64,000 nucleotides of DNA, taken from contig DAHUXS010000017.1 of the NCBI GenBank assembly GCA_027306995.1, positions 48,333-112,332 of the forward strand. Reading direction: 5' to 3'. The position numbers and the translations under genes are program-made. Under the pieces are notes generated by a model, which worked only from the letters and a program-made list of their open reading frames with translations, was not told where the DNA came from and ran no database searches. Source of the DNA: Lysobacter sp. GTDB lineage: Bacteria; Pseudomonadota; Gammaproteobacteria; Xanthomonadales; Xanthomonadaceae. Shown here one piece after another: positions 37,287 through 47,342 of the stretch (the stretch's first letter is position 1; the number at the start of each line of letters is the position of its first letter).

Positions 37287-39520
37287 GCGCGCAACCGCAG
37301 CCGGTGAATCCGAACCTGCCGCCCGACCACGTCACCGTGTTCGTCGACGGCATCGAGATCGCCGCGCCCAAGGGCTCGATGATCATCCAGGCCGCCGATC
37401 GCGCCGGTGTCGCGATTCCGCGTTTCTGCTACCACGACAAGTTGCCGGTGGCCGCCAACTGCCGCATGTGCATGGTCGATACCGAGCTCGGCGGTCGTCC
37501 CGGTCCGAAGCCGTCGCCCGCCTGCGCGACGCCGGTGGCCGATGGCCTCAAGGTGTTCACGCGCAGCGAGAAGGCGCTGAAGTTCCAGCGCGACGTGATG
37601 GAATTCCTGCTGATCAACCATCCGCTCGATTGCCCGATCTGCGATCAGGGCGGCGAGTGCGAATTGCAGGACGTGTCGATGGGCTATGGCCGTTCGGTCA
37701 GCCGCTACGTTGAGCGCAAGCGCGTGGTAGCCGACGAGGACCTCGGTCCGCTGGTCGCCACCGAAATGACGCGTTGCATCCAGTGCACCCGTTGCGTGCG
37801 CTTCACCGCGGACATCGCCGGCACCTACGAGCTCGGCGGCATGCAGCGCGGCGAGAACCTGCAGATCGGCACCTTCGACGGCAAGCCGTTGACGACCGAA
37901 CTCTCCGGCAACGTCGTCGACGTCTGCCCGGTCGGTGCGCTCACCAACAAGGTGTTCCAGTTCAAGGCGCGTCCGTGGGAACTGGTCGCGCGCGAATCGC
38001 TGGCCTACCAGGACGCGCTCGGCAGCAATCTGTTCCATCACGTGCGTCGCGGCGAAATCCTGCGCAGCGTGCCGCGCGACAACGAAGCGGTGAACGAGTG
38101 CTGGCTGTCGGACCGCGACCGCTACGCCCACCAGGGCCTGCAGGCCGAAGATCGCGCGACCGTGCCGATGATCAAGGACGGCGGTCAGTGGCGTGAGGCG
38201 AGCTGGGACGAAGCGCTGGCCAAGGCGCAGTCGATCCTCTCCGCAAACCGTGGCGACGCGCTCGGCATGCTGGTGCATCCGGCGACGAGCAACGAGGAAG
38301 GCCTGGTGCTTGCAGCACTGGCCGACGGCCTCGGCTCCACGCACGTCGACCACCGCATCCACGCGCTCGATCTTTCCGACGGCGCGGTGTCCGAGGCATT
38401 TGCCGCCGCGGTCGCCGACATCGAAAAGGCCGACGCCATCGTCATCGTCGGCAGCAACCTGCGCCATGAAGTGCCGCTGCTGCACGCCCGCGTGCGCAAG
38501 GCGACGCTGCACGGCGCGAAGGTCCATGTCGTCAATCCGGTCGACTTCGATTTCGCGTTCGAGATCGCCGGCAAGCACATCGTGGCGCCGTCGCAACTCG
38601 CGACCGAACTCGCCAAGGTCGATCTCGGCACCGCCAAGGCGCCGGTCGTGATCGTCGGCAACGTCGCCGAACGCGGCGTGCACGCCAGCGCGATCCGCAA
38701 GGCCGTCGCCGATTTCTCTGCTGCGAAGAACGCCAGGCTGTGTCGCATCCCGCAGGGTGCCAATGCGCTTGGCCTGACCAAGGCGGGCGTGTTGCCGTCG
38801 GGTCGCGATGCGCTCGCCATGCTGCGCGAACCGCGCAAGGCCTACATCGTCTACGGCATCGAGCCGGGCCTCGATTTCGCCTATCCGGGACTCGCGGCAC
38901 GCGCACTGGGCGATGCCCAGGTCGTCGCCTTCAGCCAGTTCGCCTGCGAATCCACCCGCGCCGTCGCCGACGTGATCCTGCCGATCGCGGCGTTCCCGGA
39001 AGTGCAGGGCACGCTGACCAACCTCGAAGGCCGCGAACAGCGCAGCCAAGCCGCCGGCAAGATGCCGGGCCAGGCCCGCGAAGGCTGGCGCGTGTTGCGT
39101 GCACTCGGTGGCGCGATGCAGCTCGCCGGTTTCGACTTCACCGATCTCGACGGGCTGCGCTCTGCATTGAAGCCGCGTGCGGTCGCGGTGAAGCAGGGCG
39201 CTGCAGTCGGCGCCAGCGGCAGTGGCCTCGAAGTCGCAGCTTCCGATGCGATCTATCGTAGCGATGCGGTGACGCGCCGTTCCTCGGCCTTGCAATCGCA
39301 CGTGCTCACCCATGGCGCGCAGGCGGCGATCCATCCCCAGACTGCCGCTGCTGTCGGCCTGCAGGATGGCGCGACCGGTCGCTTCACCACAGGTGACGGC
39401 ACGGCTTCGCTGCCGGTGCGCCTGGATGCAGGCGTCGCCCAGGGTTGCGTATGGATCGAACGCGGTTACGGCGCCACCGCGCCGATTGCCGCCGCCGACG
39501 TGGAGGCGCGCCCGGCATGA
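37283..39520 (+). CDS. nuoG: NADH-quinone oxidoreductase subunit G
   Basis: A 745-residue 75-kDa-type subunit. The 2Fe-2S ligands lie in [20 protein letters not shown] and a later Cys; a 4Fe-4S cluster with one His uses [19 protein letters not shown]; a third uses CIQCTRC...CPVGAL. The CxxCxxxC set that holds the extra cluster N7 in E. coli and Thermus is absent after [13 protein letters not shown], as in the mitochondrial protein. It is also about 160 residues shorter than E. coli NuoG. The C-terminal part is a molybdopterin-oxidoreductase-like fold without cofactor. It overlaps nuoF and nuoH by four bases each. Confidence 0.96.
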   Translation: MSAQPQPVNPNLPPDHVTVFVDGIEIAAPKGSMIIQAADRAGVAIPRFCYHDKLPVAANCRMCMVDTELGGRPGPKPSPACATPVADGLKVFTRSEKALKFQRDVMEFLLINHPLDCPICDQGGECELQDVSMGYGRSVSRYVERKRVVADEDLGPLVATEMTRCIQCTRCVRFTADIAGTYELGGMQRGENLQIGTFDGKPLTTELSGNVVDVCPVGALTNKVFQFKARPWELVARESLAYQDALGSNLFHHVRRGEILRSVPRDNEAVNECWLSDRDRYAHQGLQAEDRATVPMIKDGGQWREASWDEALAKAQSILSANRGDALGMLVHPATSNEEGLVLAALADGLGSTHVDHRIHALDLSDGAVSEAFAAAVADIEKADAIVIVGSNLRHEVPLLHARVRKATLHGAKVHVVNPVDFDFAFEIAGKHIVAPSQLATELAKVDLGTAKAPVVIVGNVAERGVHASAIRKAVADFSAAKNARLCRIPQGANALGLTKAGVLPSGRDALAMLREPRKAYIVYGIEPGLDFAYPGLAARALGDAQVVAFSQFACESTRAVADVILPIAAFPEVQGTLTNLEGREQRSQAAGKMPGQAREGWRVLRALGGAMQLAGFDFTDLDGLRSALKPRAVAVKQGAAVGASGSGLEVAASDAIYRSDAVTRRSSALQSHVLTHGAQAAIHPQTAAAVGLQDGATGRFTTGDGTASLPVRLDAGVAQGCVWIERGYGATAPIAAADVEARPA

Positions 39521-40632
39521 ACGGTCTGATCCAATCCATCAATCACACCATCCAGCTTTTCCATGACTGGCTGACCGGTTTCGGTGCGATCGGCACCGTC
39601 GCTTGGTTGGTCCTGTTGATCCTGCTGATCGCGGTGCCGGTGATCATCTCGGTGGCGTTCTACGTGGTGTGGGAACGCAAGCTGATCGGCTGGATGCACG
39701 TCCGCCATGGCCCGATGTACGTCGGCTTCGGCGTGTTCCAGGCCTTCGCCGACGTGTTCAAGCTGCTGTTCAAAGAAGTGATCCAGCCGAGCAGCGCCAG
39801 CAAGTTCCTCTTCATCCTCGCGCCGCTGATCACCCTCGCGCCAGCGTTCGCCGCGTGGGCGGTGGTGCCGTTCGACGACAAGCTGGTGCTGGCCAACGTC
39901 AACGCCGGCCTGCTGTACCTATTGGCGATGACCTCGCTGGGCGTCTACGGCATCATCCTTGCCGGTTGGGCCTCGAACTCGAAGTACGCCGTCCTCGGCG
40001 CGATGCGTTCGGCCGCGCAGGTGATCAGCTACGAAATCTCGATGGGCTTCGCGCTGGTCGGCGTGCTGGTTGCCGCGGGCAGCCTCAACATGACCGACAT
40101 CGTCCACGCGCAGGCGGGCCGCTTCGGACTGTTCAGCTGGTTCTGGCTGCCGCTGCTGCCGCTGTTCCTGATCTACTTCATCTCGGGCGTCGCCGAAACC
40201 AACCGCGCGCCGTTCGACGTGGTGGAAGGCGAGTCGGAAATCGTCGCCGGCCACATGGTCGAGTACTCGGGATCGCAGTTCGCGCTGTTCTTCCTGGCCG
40301 AATACGCCAACATGATCCTGGTGAGCTTCCTCACCGCGCTGTTCTTCCTTGGCGGTTGGTTGTCGCCGATTCCGGCATCGTGGATTCCGGATGTTCCGGT
40401 CGTGTCGACGTTGCTGGGCAACGGCTGGTGGTGGTTGCTGGCCAAAGTCGCGTTCTTCGCCAGCGTCTTCATCTGGTTCCGCGCCGCGTTCCCGCGCTAC
40501 CGCTATGACCAGATCATGCGCCTGGGCTGGAAGGTCTTCATTCCCATCGCGATTTTCTGGATTTTCGTGACTGCACTGCTGGCGTATTACGGCGTGATCG
40601 CGCCGGGCAACGGCATGGGAGGCCAGGCATGA
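39517..40632 (+). CDS. nuoH: NADH-quinone oxidoreductase subunit H
   Basis: A 371-residue membrane subunit with eight or so helices at the junction of the peripheral and membrane arms; it shapes the quinone tunnel. The strongest signatures are [38 protein letters not shown] and the acidic loop [20 protein letters not shown]. The ATG at 39517 overlaps the nuoG stop (ATGA). The stop overlaps nuoI. Confidence 0.97.
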   Translation: MNGLIQSINHTIQLFHDWLTGFGAIGTVAWLVLLILLIAVPVIISVAFYVVWERKLIGWMHVRHGPMYVGFGVFQAFADVFKLLFKEVIQPSSASKFLFILAPLITLAPAFAAWAVVPFDDKLVLANVNAGLLYLLAMTSLGVYGIILAGWASNSKYAVLGAMRSAAQVISYEISMGFALVGVLVAAGSLNMTDIVHAQAGRFGLFSWFWLPLLPLFLIYFISGVAETNRAPFDVVEGESEIVAGHMVEYSGSQFALFFLAEYANMILVSFLTALFFLGGWLSPIPASWIPDVPVVSTLLGNGWWWLLAKVAFFASVFIWFRAAFPRYRYDQIMRLGWKVFIPIAIFWIFVTALLAYYGVIAPGNGMGGQA

Positions 40633-41117
40633 ACCGCGTCGCTTCCTACCTCAAGAGCCTGATGCTGCTGGAACTGGCGAAAGGCATGGGCCTCACCTTC
40701 AAGTACATGCTCAAGCCGAAGTACACGGTCATGTACCCGATGGAGAAGATCCCGCAGTCGCCGCGTTTCCGCGGCATCCACGCGCTGCGTCGCTATCCGA
40801 ACGGTGAGGAACGCTGCATCGCCTGCAAGTTGTGCGAAGCCGTGTGCCCGGCATTGGCGATCACCATCGACTCGCACAAGCGCGAGGACGGCACCCGCCG
40901 CACCACGCGTTACGACATCGACCTGTTCAAGTGCATCTTCTGCGGATTCTGCGAAGAGAGCTGCCCGGTCGATTCGATCGTGGAGACGCACGTGCACGAG
41001 TACCACTTCGACAAGCGTGGCCAGAACATCCTGACCAAGCCGACCCTGCTGGCCATCGGTGACCGCCTCGAGGCGGAAATCGCCGAGCGCCGCGCCGCCG
41101 ACGCACCTTTCCGCTGA
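40629..41117 (+). CDS. nuoI: NADH-quinone oxidoreductase subunit I
   Basis: A 162-residue subunit with two 4Fe-4S clusters (N6a and N6b) that carry electrons to N2. Ligand motifs are [12 protein letters not shown] and [12 protein letters not shown]. The amphipathic N-terminus ([20 protein letters not shown]) lies against the membrane. Start overlaps nuoH by four bases; nuoJ follows after 7 bases, one of the few real gaps in the operon. Confidence 0.97.
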   Translation: MNRVASYLKSLMLLELAKGMGLTFKYMLKPKYTVMYPMEKIPQSPRFRGIHALRRYPNGEERCIACKLCEAVCPALAITIDSHKREDGTRRTTRYDIDLFKCIFCGFCEESCPVDSIVETHVHEYHFDKRGQNILTKPTLLAIGDRLEAEIAERRAADAPFR

Positions 41118-41124
41118 GGACGAC

Positions 41125-41757
41125 ATGGACTTCCCCCTGATCGCCTTCTACTGTTTCGCGGCGTTGGCAGCCGCTTCCGCGCTCGGCGTGATCGCCGTGC
41201 GCAACTCCGTGCACGCCGCGTTGCTGCTGGTGCTGACCTTCTTCTCGGTCGCCTGCACCTGGATCGTCGCCGGTGCCGAATTCCTCGGCGTCGCGTTGAT
41301 CCTGGTCTACGTTGGCGCGGTGATGGTGCTGTTCCTGTTCGTGGTGATGATGCTCGACATCGACAACGAGCGTGTCCGCGAAGGCTATGTGCGCTTCCTG
41401 CCGGTCGGCATGCTCGTCGCGGTGGTGATGCTGGTCGAGATGCTGATGGTGATCGGCGTGCATTCGCGCATGCAACCGTTCGCCCAGGCCGCAGCGACTG
41501 ACGCCGCGATGCCGAACGCGAAGTGGCTGGCCCATGCGCTGTTCACCGACTTCATGCTGCCGTTCGAAGTGGCGGCGGTGATCCTGACCATCGCGGTGAT
41601 CGCGGCGGTGATGCTGACCCTGCGCCAGCGCACCGGTGCCCGCACCCAGAAGCCAGCCGACCAGGTCCGCGTCAAGGCGAGCGATCGCCTGCGCATGGTG
41701 AAGATGGCGACGGAACAATCGAAGCCCGTTGAAGCGACCCCGGAGGTGAAGGAATGA
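41125..41757 (+). CDS. nuoJ: NADH-quinone oxidoreductase subunit J
   Basis: A 210-residue membrane subunit with five hydrophobic helices. The pi-bulge helix [22 protein letters not shown] is the hallmark (first 20 residues quoted loosely as [19 protein letters not shown]). The C-terminal ~40 residues are hydrophilic. The start at 41125 is preceded by GAGGACG; open reading upstream is a shadow of nuoI. The stop overlaps the nuoK start (ATGA). Confidence 0.95.
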   Translation: MDFPLIAFYCFAALAAASALGVIAVRNSVHAALLLVLTFFSVACTWIVAGAEFLGVALILVYVGAVMVLFLFVVMMLDIDNERVREGYVRFLPVGMLVAVVMLVEMLMVIGVHSRMQPFAQAAATDAAMPNAKWLAHALFTDFMLPFEVAAVILTIAVIAAVMLTLRQRTGARTQKPADQVRVKASDRLRMVKMATEQSKPVEATPEVKE

Positions 41758-42068
41758 CCACGGCTCTTGGCCTCGGCCACTACCTCGCGCTGGGCGCGGT
41801 GCTGTTCTGCATCGCGATCGCCGGCATCTTCCTCAACCGCAAGAACGCGATCATCCTGCTGATGTGCATCGAACTGATGCTGCTGGCGGTGAACATCAAC
41901 TTCGTGGCGTTCTCGCGCGACATGCACAACGCGACCGGCCAAGTCTTCGTCTTCTTCATCCTGACCGTGGCCGCGGCCGAAGCGGCGATCGGCCTGGCGA
42001 TCCTGGTCACGCTGTTCCGCAACCGACGCACCATCAACGTCGGTGAACTGGATTCGCTGAAGGGATGA
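41754..42068 (+). CDS. nuoK: NADH-quinone oxidoreductase subunit K
   Basis: A 104-residue three-helix membrane subunit, homologous to MrpC of sodium-proton antiporters. The two conserved helix glutamates are in [11 protein letters not shown] and [23 protein letters not shown] is typical. It overlaps nuoJ and nuoL by four bases each. Confidence 0.96.
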   Translation: MTTALGLGHYLALGAVLFCIAIAGIFLNRKNAIILLMCIELMLLAVNINFVAFSRDMHNATGQVFVFFILTVAAAEAAIGLAILVTLFRNRRTINVGELDSLKG

Positions 42069-44134
42069 CCGGAACCACCATGGATATTTCGATCTCCCAA
42101 TTGCTCATCGTCGTCCTGGCCCCGCTGCTGGGTTCGATCCTCGCCGGCATCTTCGGCAAGGTCATCGGCCGCACCGGCGCCCACGTCGCCACCATTGCCG
42201 GCGTCGCCATCAGCTGCGCGCTGTCGATCGGCGTGCTGTGGAAGCTGTTGCACGGCGCCGTCCCGGTGAACCACGACCTCTACACCTGGTTCGACGTCGG
42301 CGGACTGCAGGCGCATGTCGGCTTCATGGTCGACAACCTGACCGCGATGATGATGGTCGTCGTCACCTTCGTCTCGTTGCTGGTGCACATCTACACCATC
42401 GGCTACATGGCCGACGACGACGGCTACCAGCGCTTCTTCAGCTACATCTCGTTGTTCACCTTCAGCATGCTGATGCTGGTGATGAGCAACAACTTCGTCC
42501 AGCTGTTCTTCGGCTGGGAAGCGGTGGGCCTGGTCTCGTACCTGCTGATCGGCTTCTGGTTCAAGCGCCCGACGGCGATCTTCGCCAACCTCAAGGCGTT
42601 CCTGGTCAACCGCGTCGGCGACTTCGGCTTCCTGCTCGGCATCGCCGGCATCGTCGCCTGGGTGGGCACGCTCGATTACGCCACCGCGTTCCAGCACCTC
42701 GACAAGATCAACGGCACCGTGGAGATCCTCCGCGGCCATCCGTGGTCGATGGCGACCTTCATCAGCATCTGCCTGTTCATCGGCGCGATGGGCAAGTCGG
42801 CGCAGGTACCGCTGCACGTGTGGCTGCCGGATTCGATGGAAGGCCCGACGCCGATCTCGGCGCTGATCCATGCCGCGACGATGGTGACCGCCGGCATCTT
42901 CATGGTCGCGCGCATGTCGCCGATCTTCAATCTGTCGCCGGTCGCGCTCGACTTCATCCTCGTCATCGGCGCCACCACCGCGTTCTTCACCGGCCTGATC
43001 GGCATCGTCCAGAACGACATCAAGCGCGTGATCGCGTACTCCACGCTGTCGCAGCTCGGCTACATGACGGTCGCGCTCGGCGTCTCGGCGTACTCGGCCG
43101 CGGTGTTCCACCTGATGACCCACGCGTTCTTCAAGGCGTTGCTGTTCCTCGCCGCCGGCAGCGTGATCATCGGCATGCACCACGAACAGGACATGCGCCG
43201 CATGGGCGGCCTGCGCAAGTACATGCCGGTCACCTTCTGGACTTCGCTGATCGGCACGCTTGCGTTGATCGGCACGCCGTTCTTCGCCGGCTTCTACTCC
43301 AAGGACAGCATCATCGATGCCGCCAAGGAACATGCGCTGGAACACGGCGGCTTCATCGCCCAGTACGGTTATTACGCGGTGCTGCTCGGCGCCTTCGTGA
43401 CCTCGTTCTACAGCTTCCGTCTGCTGTACCTGACCTTCTTCGGCAAGGAACGCTTCCGCGAAGTGGCGCACGACGATCACCATGACGACCACGCGCATGG
43501 CCACGACGATCACGGCCATGCCCACGAACCGCACGAATCGCCGTGGGTGGTGACGCTGCCGTTGATCCTGCTGGCGATTCCGTCGATCGTGATCGGTTAC
43601 CTCACCATTGGCCCGATGCTGCACGGCAAGACCACGGGTGGCGAGGAGGCAGGGAAGTCGTTCTTCGATGGCGCGATTCAGCTGCCGGAACACGGCGTGA
43701 TGGCCAAGCTCGGCGAGGAATTCCACGGCTCGTTGCAGATGGCGTTGCATGGCTTCACCCAGGCGCCGTTCTGGCTGACGCTGGGTGGTTTTGCTTTGGC
43801 AACGTGGATGTACCTGCTGAAGCCGGAAGTCGCTGCCAAGGCGCGCAAGACCTTCGCGTTGCCGGTGCGCATCCTCGAAGACAAGTACGGCTTCGACAAG
43901 TTGTGGATCAATGGTTTCGCCGGCGGTGGCGTCCTGCTCGGTCGCATCTCGCGCTGGTTCGACAGTCGTGTGATCGACGACTATCTGGTGAATGGTGCGG
44001 CGCGTGAAACCCGCGAAGTCGCCTCCGAGATCCGCAAGATGCAGACCGGTTACCTCTACAGCTACGCCTTCGCGATGATTGTCGGCCTGATCCTGCTGCT
44101 GGCATGGCTCATCAAGTCGGGGGCCGGAGCATGA
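42065..44134 (+). CDS. nuoL: NADH-quinone oxidoreductase subunit L
   Basis: A 689-residue antiporter-like subunit at the tip of the membrane arm, with about 14 helices, a long lateral helix and proton channels. Key residues lie in [18 protein letters not shown] (Glu), [20 protein letters not shown] (Lys), and [15 protein letters not shown] His/Asp-rich segment of about 27 residues (from residue 467, [19 protein letters not shown]) sits in a loop between helices and is unusual. The ATGA-overlap start at 42065 is used; an ATG five codons on is possible. It ends overlapping nuoM. Confidence 0.96.
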   Translation: MTGTTMDISISQLLIVVLAPLLGSILAGIFGKVIGRTGAHVATIAGVAISCALSIGVLWKLLHGAVPVNHDLYTWFDVGGLQAHVGFMVDNLTAMMMVVVTFVSLLVHIYTIGYMADDDGYQRFFSYISLFTFSMLMLVMSNNFVQLFFGWEAVGLVSYLLIGFWFKRPTAIFANLKAFLVNRVGDFGFLLGIAGIVAWVGTLDYATAFQHLDKINGTVEILRGHPWSMATFISICLFIGAMGKSAQVPLHVWLPDSMEGPTPISALIHAATMVTAGIFMVARMSPIFNLSPVALDFILVIGATTAFFTGLIGIVQNDIKRVIAYSTLSQLGYMTVALGVSAYSAAVFHLMTHAFFKALLFLAAGSVIIGMHHEQDMRRMGGLRKYMPVTFWTSLIGTLALIGTPFFAGFYSKDSIIDAAKEHALEHGGFIAQYGYYAVLLGAFVTSFYSFRLLYLTFFGKERFREVAHDDHHDDHAHGHDDHGHAHEPHESPWVVTLPLILLAIPSIVIGYLTIGPMLHGKTTGGEEAGKSFFDGAIQLPEHGVMAKLGEEFHGSLQMALHGFTQAPFWLTLGGFALATWMYLLKPEVAAKARKTFALPVRILEDKYGFDKLWINGFAGGGVLLGRISRWFDSRVIDDYLVNGAARETREVASEIRKMQTGYLYSYAFAMIVGLILLLAWLIKSGAGA

Positions 44135-45660
44135 ACTCGATGACGCAAACCCCGATTCTCAGCCTGCTCATCTGGCTGCCCATCCTTGGTGGCGTGCTGA
44201 CCCTGCTGATGGGCAAGCGCGACAACGCCGCCCGCTGGCTGGCGATTGTCTTCGCCGCGGTGACGCTGTTCGCCAGCCTGCCGCTGATCGGCAACTTCGA
44301 TTACGCCAATGGCGGCCTGCAGTTCATCGAGCAGTGGGCATGGATCGATGCCTACCGCATCCAGTACCACCTGGGCGCCGACGGCATCTCGGTCGCGCTG
44401 ATCGTCCTCACCACCATCACCAGCCTGCTGGTGCTGATCGGGGCCTGGGGATCGGTCGATCGCAAGGTCAACCAGTACTACGCACTGTTCCTGATCCTCG
44501 AAGGCCTGATGATCGGGGTGTTCAGCGCCCAGGACGCGATCCTGTTCTACGCCTTCTTCGAAGGCATGCTGATCCCGATGTTCATCCTGATCGGCGTGTG
44601 GGGCGGGCCGCGTCGCGTCTATGCCGCGGTGAAGTTCTTCCTCTACACCTTCCTCGGCTCGGTGTTCATGCTCGTCGCGCTGGTCTACCTGTATCTCAAG
44701 GCAGGCAGCTGGCAGTTGGCCGACCTCTATGCATTGCCGCTGACGGCGAAAGAGCAGACGTGGATCTTCTTCGCCTTCCTCGCCGCATTCGCGGTGAAGG
44801 TGCCGATGTTCCCGGTGCATACATGGTTGCCGGACGCGCACGTCGAGGCGCCGACCGGCGGTTCGGTGATCCTGGCCGCGATCATGCTGAAGATTGGCGG
44901 ATACGGTTTCCTGCGTTTCAGCCTGCCGATCACTCCGGACGCCAGCGCCGAATGGGCATGGCTGGTGATTACGCTGTCGCTGATCGCGGTGGTCTACGTC
45001 GGCCTGGTCGCACTGGTCCAGGACGACATGAAGAAGCTGGTGGCGTATTCGTCGGTGTCGCACATGGGCTTCGTCACCCTCGGCACTTTCGCCGGCGTGT
45101 TGCTGGCGCACTCGCAGGGCGCCAACGGCGCCGGTACCCAGCTGGTACTGCAGGGTGCGATGGTGCAGATGATCTCGCACGGTTTCGTGTCCGGCGCGAT
45201 GTTCTCCTGCATCGGCGTGATGTACGACCGCATGCACACCCGCATGATTCGCGATTACGGCGGCGTCGCCAACGTGATGCCGTGGTTCGCCGCCTTCGTG
45301 GTCCTGTTCGCGATGGCCAACTCCGGCCTGCCGGCGACCAGCGGTTTCGTCGGTGAGTTCATGGTGATCGTCGGCGTGTTCCAGCAGCATCCGCTGATCG
45401 CCTTCGCCGCTGCCACCACGCTGGTGATCGGCGCGGGTTACACCTTGTGGCTGGTCAAGCGCACCATCTGGGGCGAAGTCGCCAACGACCACGTCGCCGA
45501 GATGAAGGACATCAACCTGCGCGAAGCCTGCGTGCTCGGCGTATTCGCGCTCGGCGTGCTCGCCATCGGCCTTTATCCCAAGCCGCTGACCGACCTGATG
45601 GCGCCGGCCCTGCAACACCTCGGCAGCCAGATCGCCGCCAGCAAGCTCACCGGACTTTGA
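44131..45660 (+). CDS. nuoM: NADH-quinone oxidoreductase subunit M
   Basis: A 509-residue antiporter-like membrane subunit with about 14 helices. Signature blocks are FYAFFEGMLIPMFILIGVWG with its Glu, AFAVKVPMFPVHTWLPDAH with its Lys, EAPTGGSVILAAIMLKIGGYG, and KKLVAYSSVSHMGFV. It translocates protons in parallel with NuoL and NuoN. The ATG at 44131 overlaps the nuoL stop. The stop shares its last base with the nuoN start (TGATG). Confidence 0.97.
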   Translation: MNSMTQTPILSLLIWLPILGGVLTLLMGKRDNAARWLAIVFAAVTLFASLPLIGNFDYANGGLQFIEQWAWIDAYRIQYHLGADGISVALIVLTTITSLLVLIGAWGSVDRKVNQYYALFLILEGLMIGVFSAQDAILFYAFFEGMLIPMFILIGVWGGPRRVYAAVKFFLYTFLGSVFMLVALVYLYLKAGSWQLADLYALPLTAKEQTWIFFAFLAAFAVKVPMFPVHTWLPDAHVEAPTGGSVILAAIMLKIGGYGFLRFSLPITPDASAEWAWLVITLSLIAVVYVGLVALVQDDMKKLVAYSSVSHMGFVTLGTFAGVLLAHSQGANGAGTQLVLQGAMVQMISHGFVSGAMFSCIGVMYDRMHTRMIRDYGGVANVMPWFAAFVVLFAMANSGLPATSGFVGEFMVIVGVFQQHPLIAFAAATTLVIGAGYTLWLVKRTIWGEVANDHVAEMKDINLREACVLGVFALGVLAIGLYPKPLTDLMAPALQHLGSQIAASKLTGL

Positions 45661-47114
45661 TGATGGGCAATCTCACGACTCTCAATCCCGCCGAACTCTG
45701 GCCGCTGCTGCCGGAGCTGGTGATGGTCACCGGCGCATTCGCGCTGCTGGTGCTCGACCTGTTCGTGTCGTCGCGCCGCAACGGCATCGTCCACATGCTC
45801 GGCTTGCTCCTGCTGGCGGTGACGGGCGCGCTGTGCATCGCCGGCAGCGGCGGCCACGGCACGGTCCTCAACGGCATGTTCGTGCGCGATACCCTGGCCG
45901 ACCTGCTGAAGGGCGGCATCCTGCTGACGACCGCGCTGGCCTTCGTCTATGCGTGGCCGTTCCTGCGCGATCGCGGCCTGTACAAGGGCGAAGTGACGCT
46001 GCTGATGCTGTTCGCCGCGCTCGGCATGATGTTGCTGGTCTCGGCCGGCAGCCTGGTGATGGTCTATCTCGGCCTGGAAATGCTGGCGCTGAGTTCGTAC
46101 GCGCTGGTCGTCACCGATCGCGACAACCCCGTCGCGTCGGAAGCGGGCATGAAGTACTTCGTGCTCGGCGCATTGGCTTCGGGCATGTTGCTGTTCGGCA
46201 TGTCGCTGATCTATGGCGCGACCGGAACCCTCGATCTGGCCCAGATCAATGCTTCGGCGCAGGGCGGGGGAGCACACCGCGACCTGTTGCTGGCCGGCAG
46301 CGCGTTCGTTGTCGCCGGCATCGCCTTCAAGTTCGGCGCCGCGCCGTTCCACATGTGGCTGCCCGACGTCTACCAGGGCGCCGCCACGCCGATCACGCTG
46401 TTCATCGCCTCGGCGCCGAAGATCGCCGCGCTGGGCATGGCGTTGCGCCTGCTTGTCAACGGCCTGTCGCCGGTCGGCGACCATTGGCAGCCGATGGTCG
46501 CCGCGCTGTCGGCGTTGTCGCTGATCATCGGCAACTTCGCCGCGCTGATGCAGACCAATCTGCGGCGCATGCTCGCCTATTCGACGATTTCGCACATCGG
46601 TTTCCTGCTGATGGGCGTCGCCGGTGGCGGCGTCGAAGGCAATGCGGCGGCGGTGTTCTACGCCGTGGTGTACGCGGTGACAGCAGCGGCCGCCTTCGGT
46701 CTGATCACGCTGATGGCGCGCAACGGCTTCGACGCCGACGAGATCGACGACTACAAGGGTTTGGCCGCGCGCCAACCGTTGATGGCGCTGCTGTTCCTCG
46801 GCGTGATGGCGTCGCTCGCCGGCGTGCCGCCTTTCATCGGATTCTTCGCCAAGCTGTCGGTGATCGAAGGCGCGCTCAATGGCGGCCTGCTGTGGTTGGC
46901 GATCGTCGGCATCATCTGCGCCGTGGTCGGTGCGTTCTACTACCTGCGCGTGATCAAGGTGATGTATTTCGACCAGCCGGCCGAGAACGCACACCCGATG
47001 GTCGCGCACGGCGAGGGCGGGGTGAAGTGGCTCTTTGTCGTCAACGCCGGCGTGCTGCTGGTGCTGAGCGCTTTCCTGCAACCGTTGATGGCCTGGTGCC
47101 GCAGCGCGTTCTGA
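45660..47114 (+). CDS. nuoN: NADH-quinone oxidoreductase subunit N
   Basis: A 484-residue antiporter-like subunit and the last gene of the operon. Typical blocks are YLGLEMLALSSYALV (Glu), FKFGAAPFHMWLPDVYQGAATP (Lys at its start), and RRMLAYSTISHIGFLLMG. The start ATG at 45660 overlaps the nuoM stop by one base; the next codon is also ATG. A terminator follows 24 bases after the stop. Confidence 0.96.
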   Translation: MMGNLTTLNPAELWPLLPELVMVTGAFALLVLDLFVSSRRNGIVHMLGLLLLAVTGALCIAGSGGHGTVLNGMFVRDTLADLLKGGILLTTALAFVYAWPFLRDRGLYKGEVTLLMLFAALGMMLLVSAGSLVMVYLGLEMLALSSYALVVTDRDNPVASEAGMKYFVLGALASGMLLFGMSLIYGATGTLDLAQINASAQGGGAHRDLLLAGSAFVVAGIAFKFGAAPFHMWLPDVYQGAATPITLFIASAPKIAALGMALRLLVNGLSPVGDHWQPMVAALSALSLIIGNFAALMQTNLRRMLAYSTISHIGFLLMGVAGGGVEGNAAAVFYAVVYAVTAAAAFGLITLMARNGFDADEIDDYKGLAARQPLMALLFLGVMASLAGVPPFIGFFAKLSVIEGALNGGLLWLAIVGIICAVVGAFYYLRVIKVMYFDQPAENAHPMVAHGEGGVKWLFVVNAGVLLVLSAFLQPLMAWCRSAF

Positions 47115-47138
47115 GCGAAATCAATCTGTTCGTGACAG

Positions 47139-47175
47139 GAAGCCACCGGAGGAATCCGGTGGCTTCTTCTTTTGT
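47139..47175 (+). terminator. Rho-independent terminator of the nuo operon
   Basis: GAAGCCACCGG (47139-47149) pairs with CCGGTGGCTTC (47156-47166) around a 6-base loop, followed by TTCTTTT. It lies 24 bases after nuoN and marks the end of the nuo operon. Confidence 0.9.
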
Positions 47176-47342
47176 GTTTTGTGGCGCCAGGACTTGCAGC
47201 AGTTTTGCAATTGATTCCTGAGTGCCGTTTTCAGAGGTTGACAAGATCGAGCCTATATTACGTTTTTGTTTATCTAGCATTAATATTTCTGACGGCTTCA
47301 GGACGGAAGATTGCCAGTCCTCTGATTTGTCCTGAGATATCA
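47176..47342. other. AT-rich region upstream of the Oar-like receptor
   Basis: This stretch, richer in A and T than its surroundings, should contain the promoter of the receptor gene. TTGACA occurs at 47238-47243, but no -10 hexamer stands 16-18 bases later; TATCTA and TAATAT lie further downstream. No gene is visible. Confidence 0.4.

Noticed and set aside
37232..39334. A 700-codon antisense frame over nuoG
   Set aside because: Shadow of nuoG; composition Ala/Arg/Asp/His-rich, no domain.
43470..43530. Tandem repeat or CRISPR-like unit in nuoL
   Set aside because: The repeated GACCAC/CATGGC units encode a His/Asp-rich loop in frame; there are no spacers of constant size.
41780..43750. A 656-codon antisense frame across nuoK and nuoL
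   Set aside because: Low-complexity His/Arg/Asp/Gln composition and no start context; nuoL is unambiguous on the other strand.
47238..47243. TTGACA as -35 of the Oar-like receptor promoter
   Set aside because: No hexamer resembling TATAAT lies 16-18 bases downstream, so the element alone does not make a promoter.
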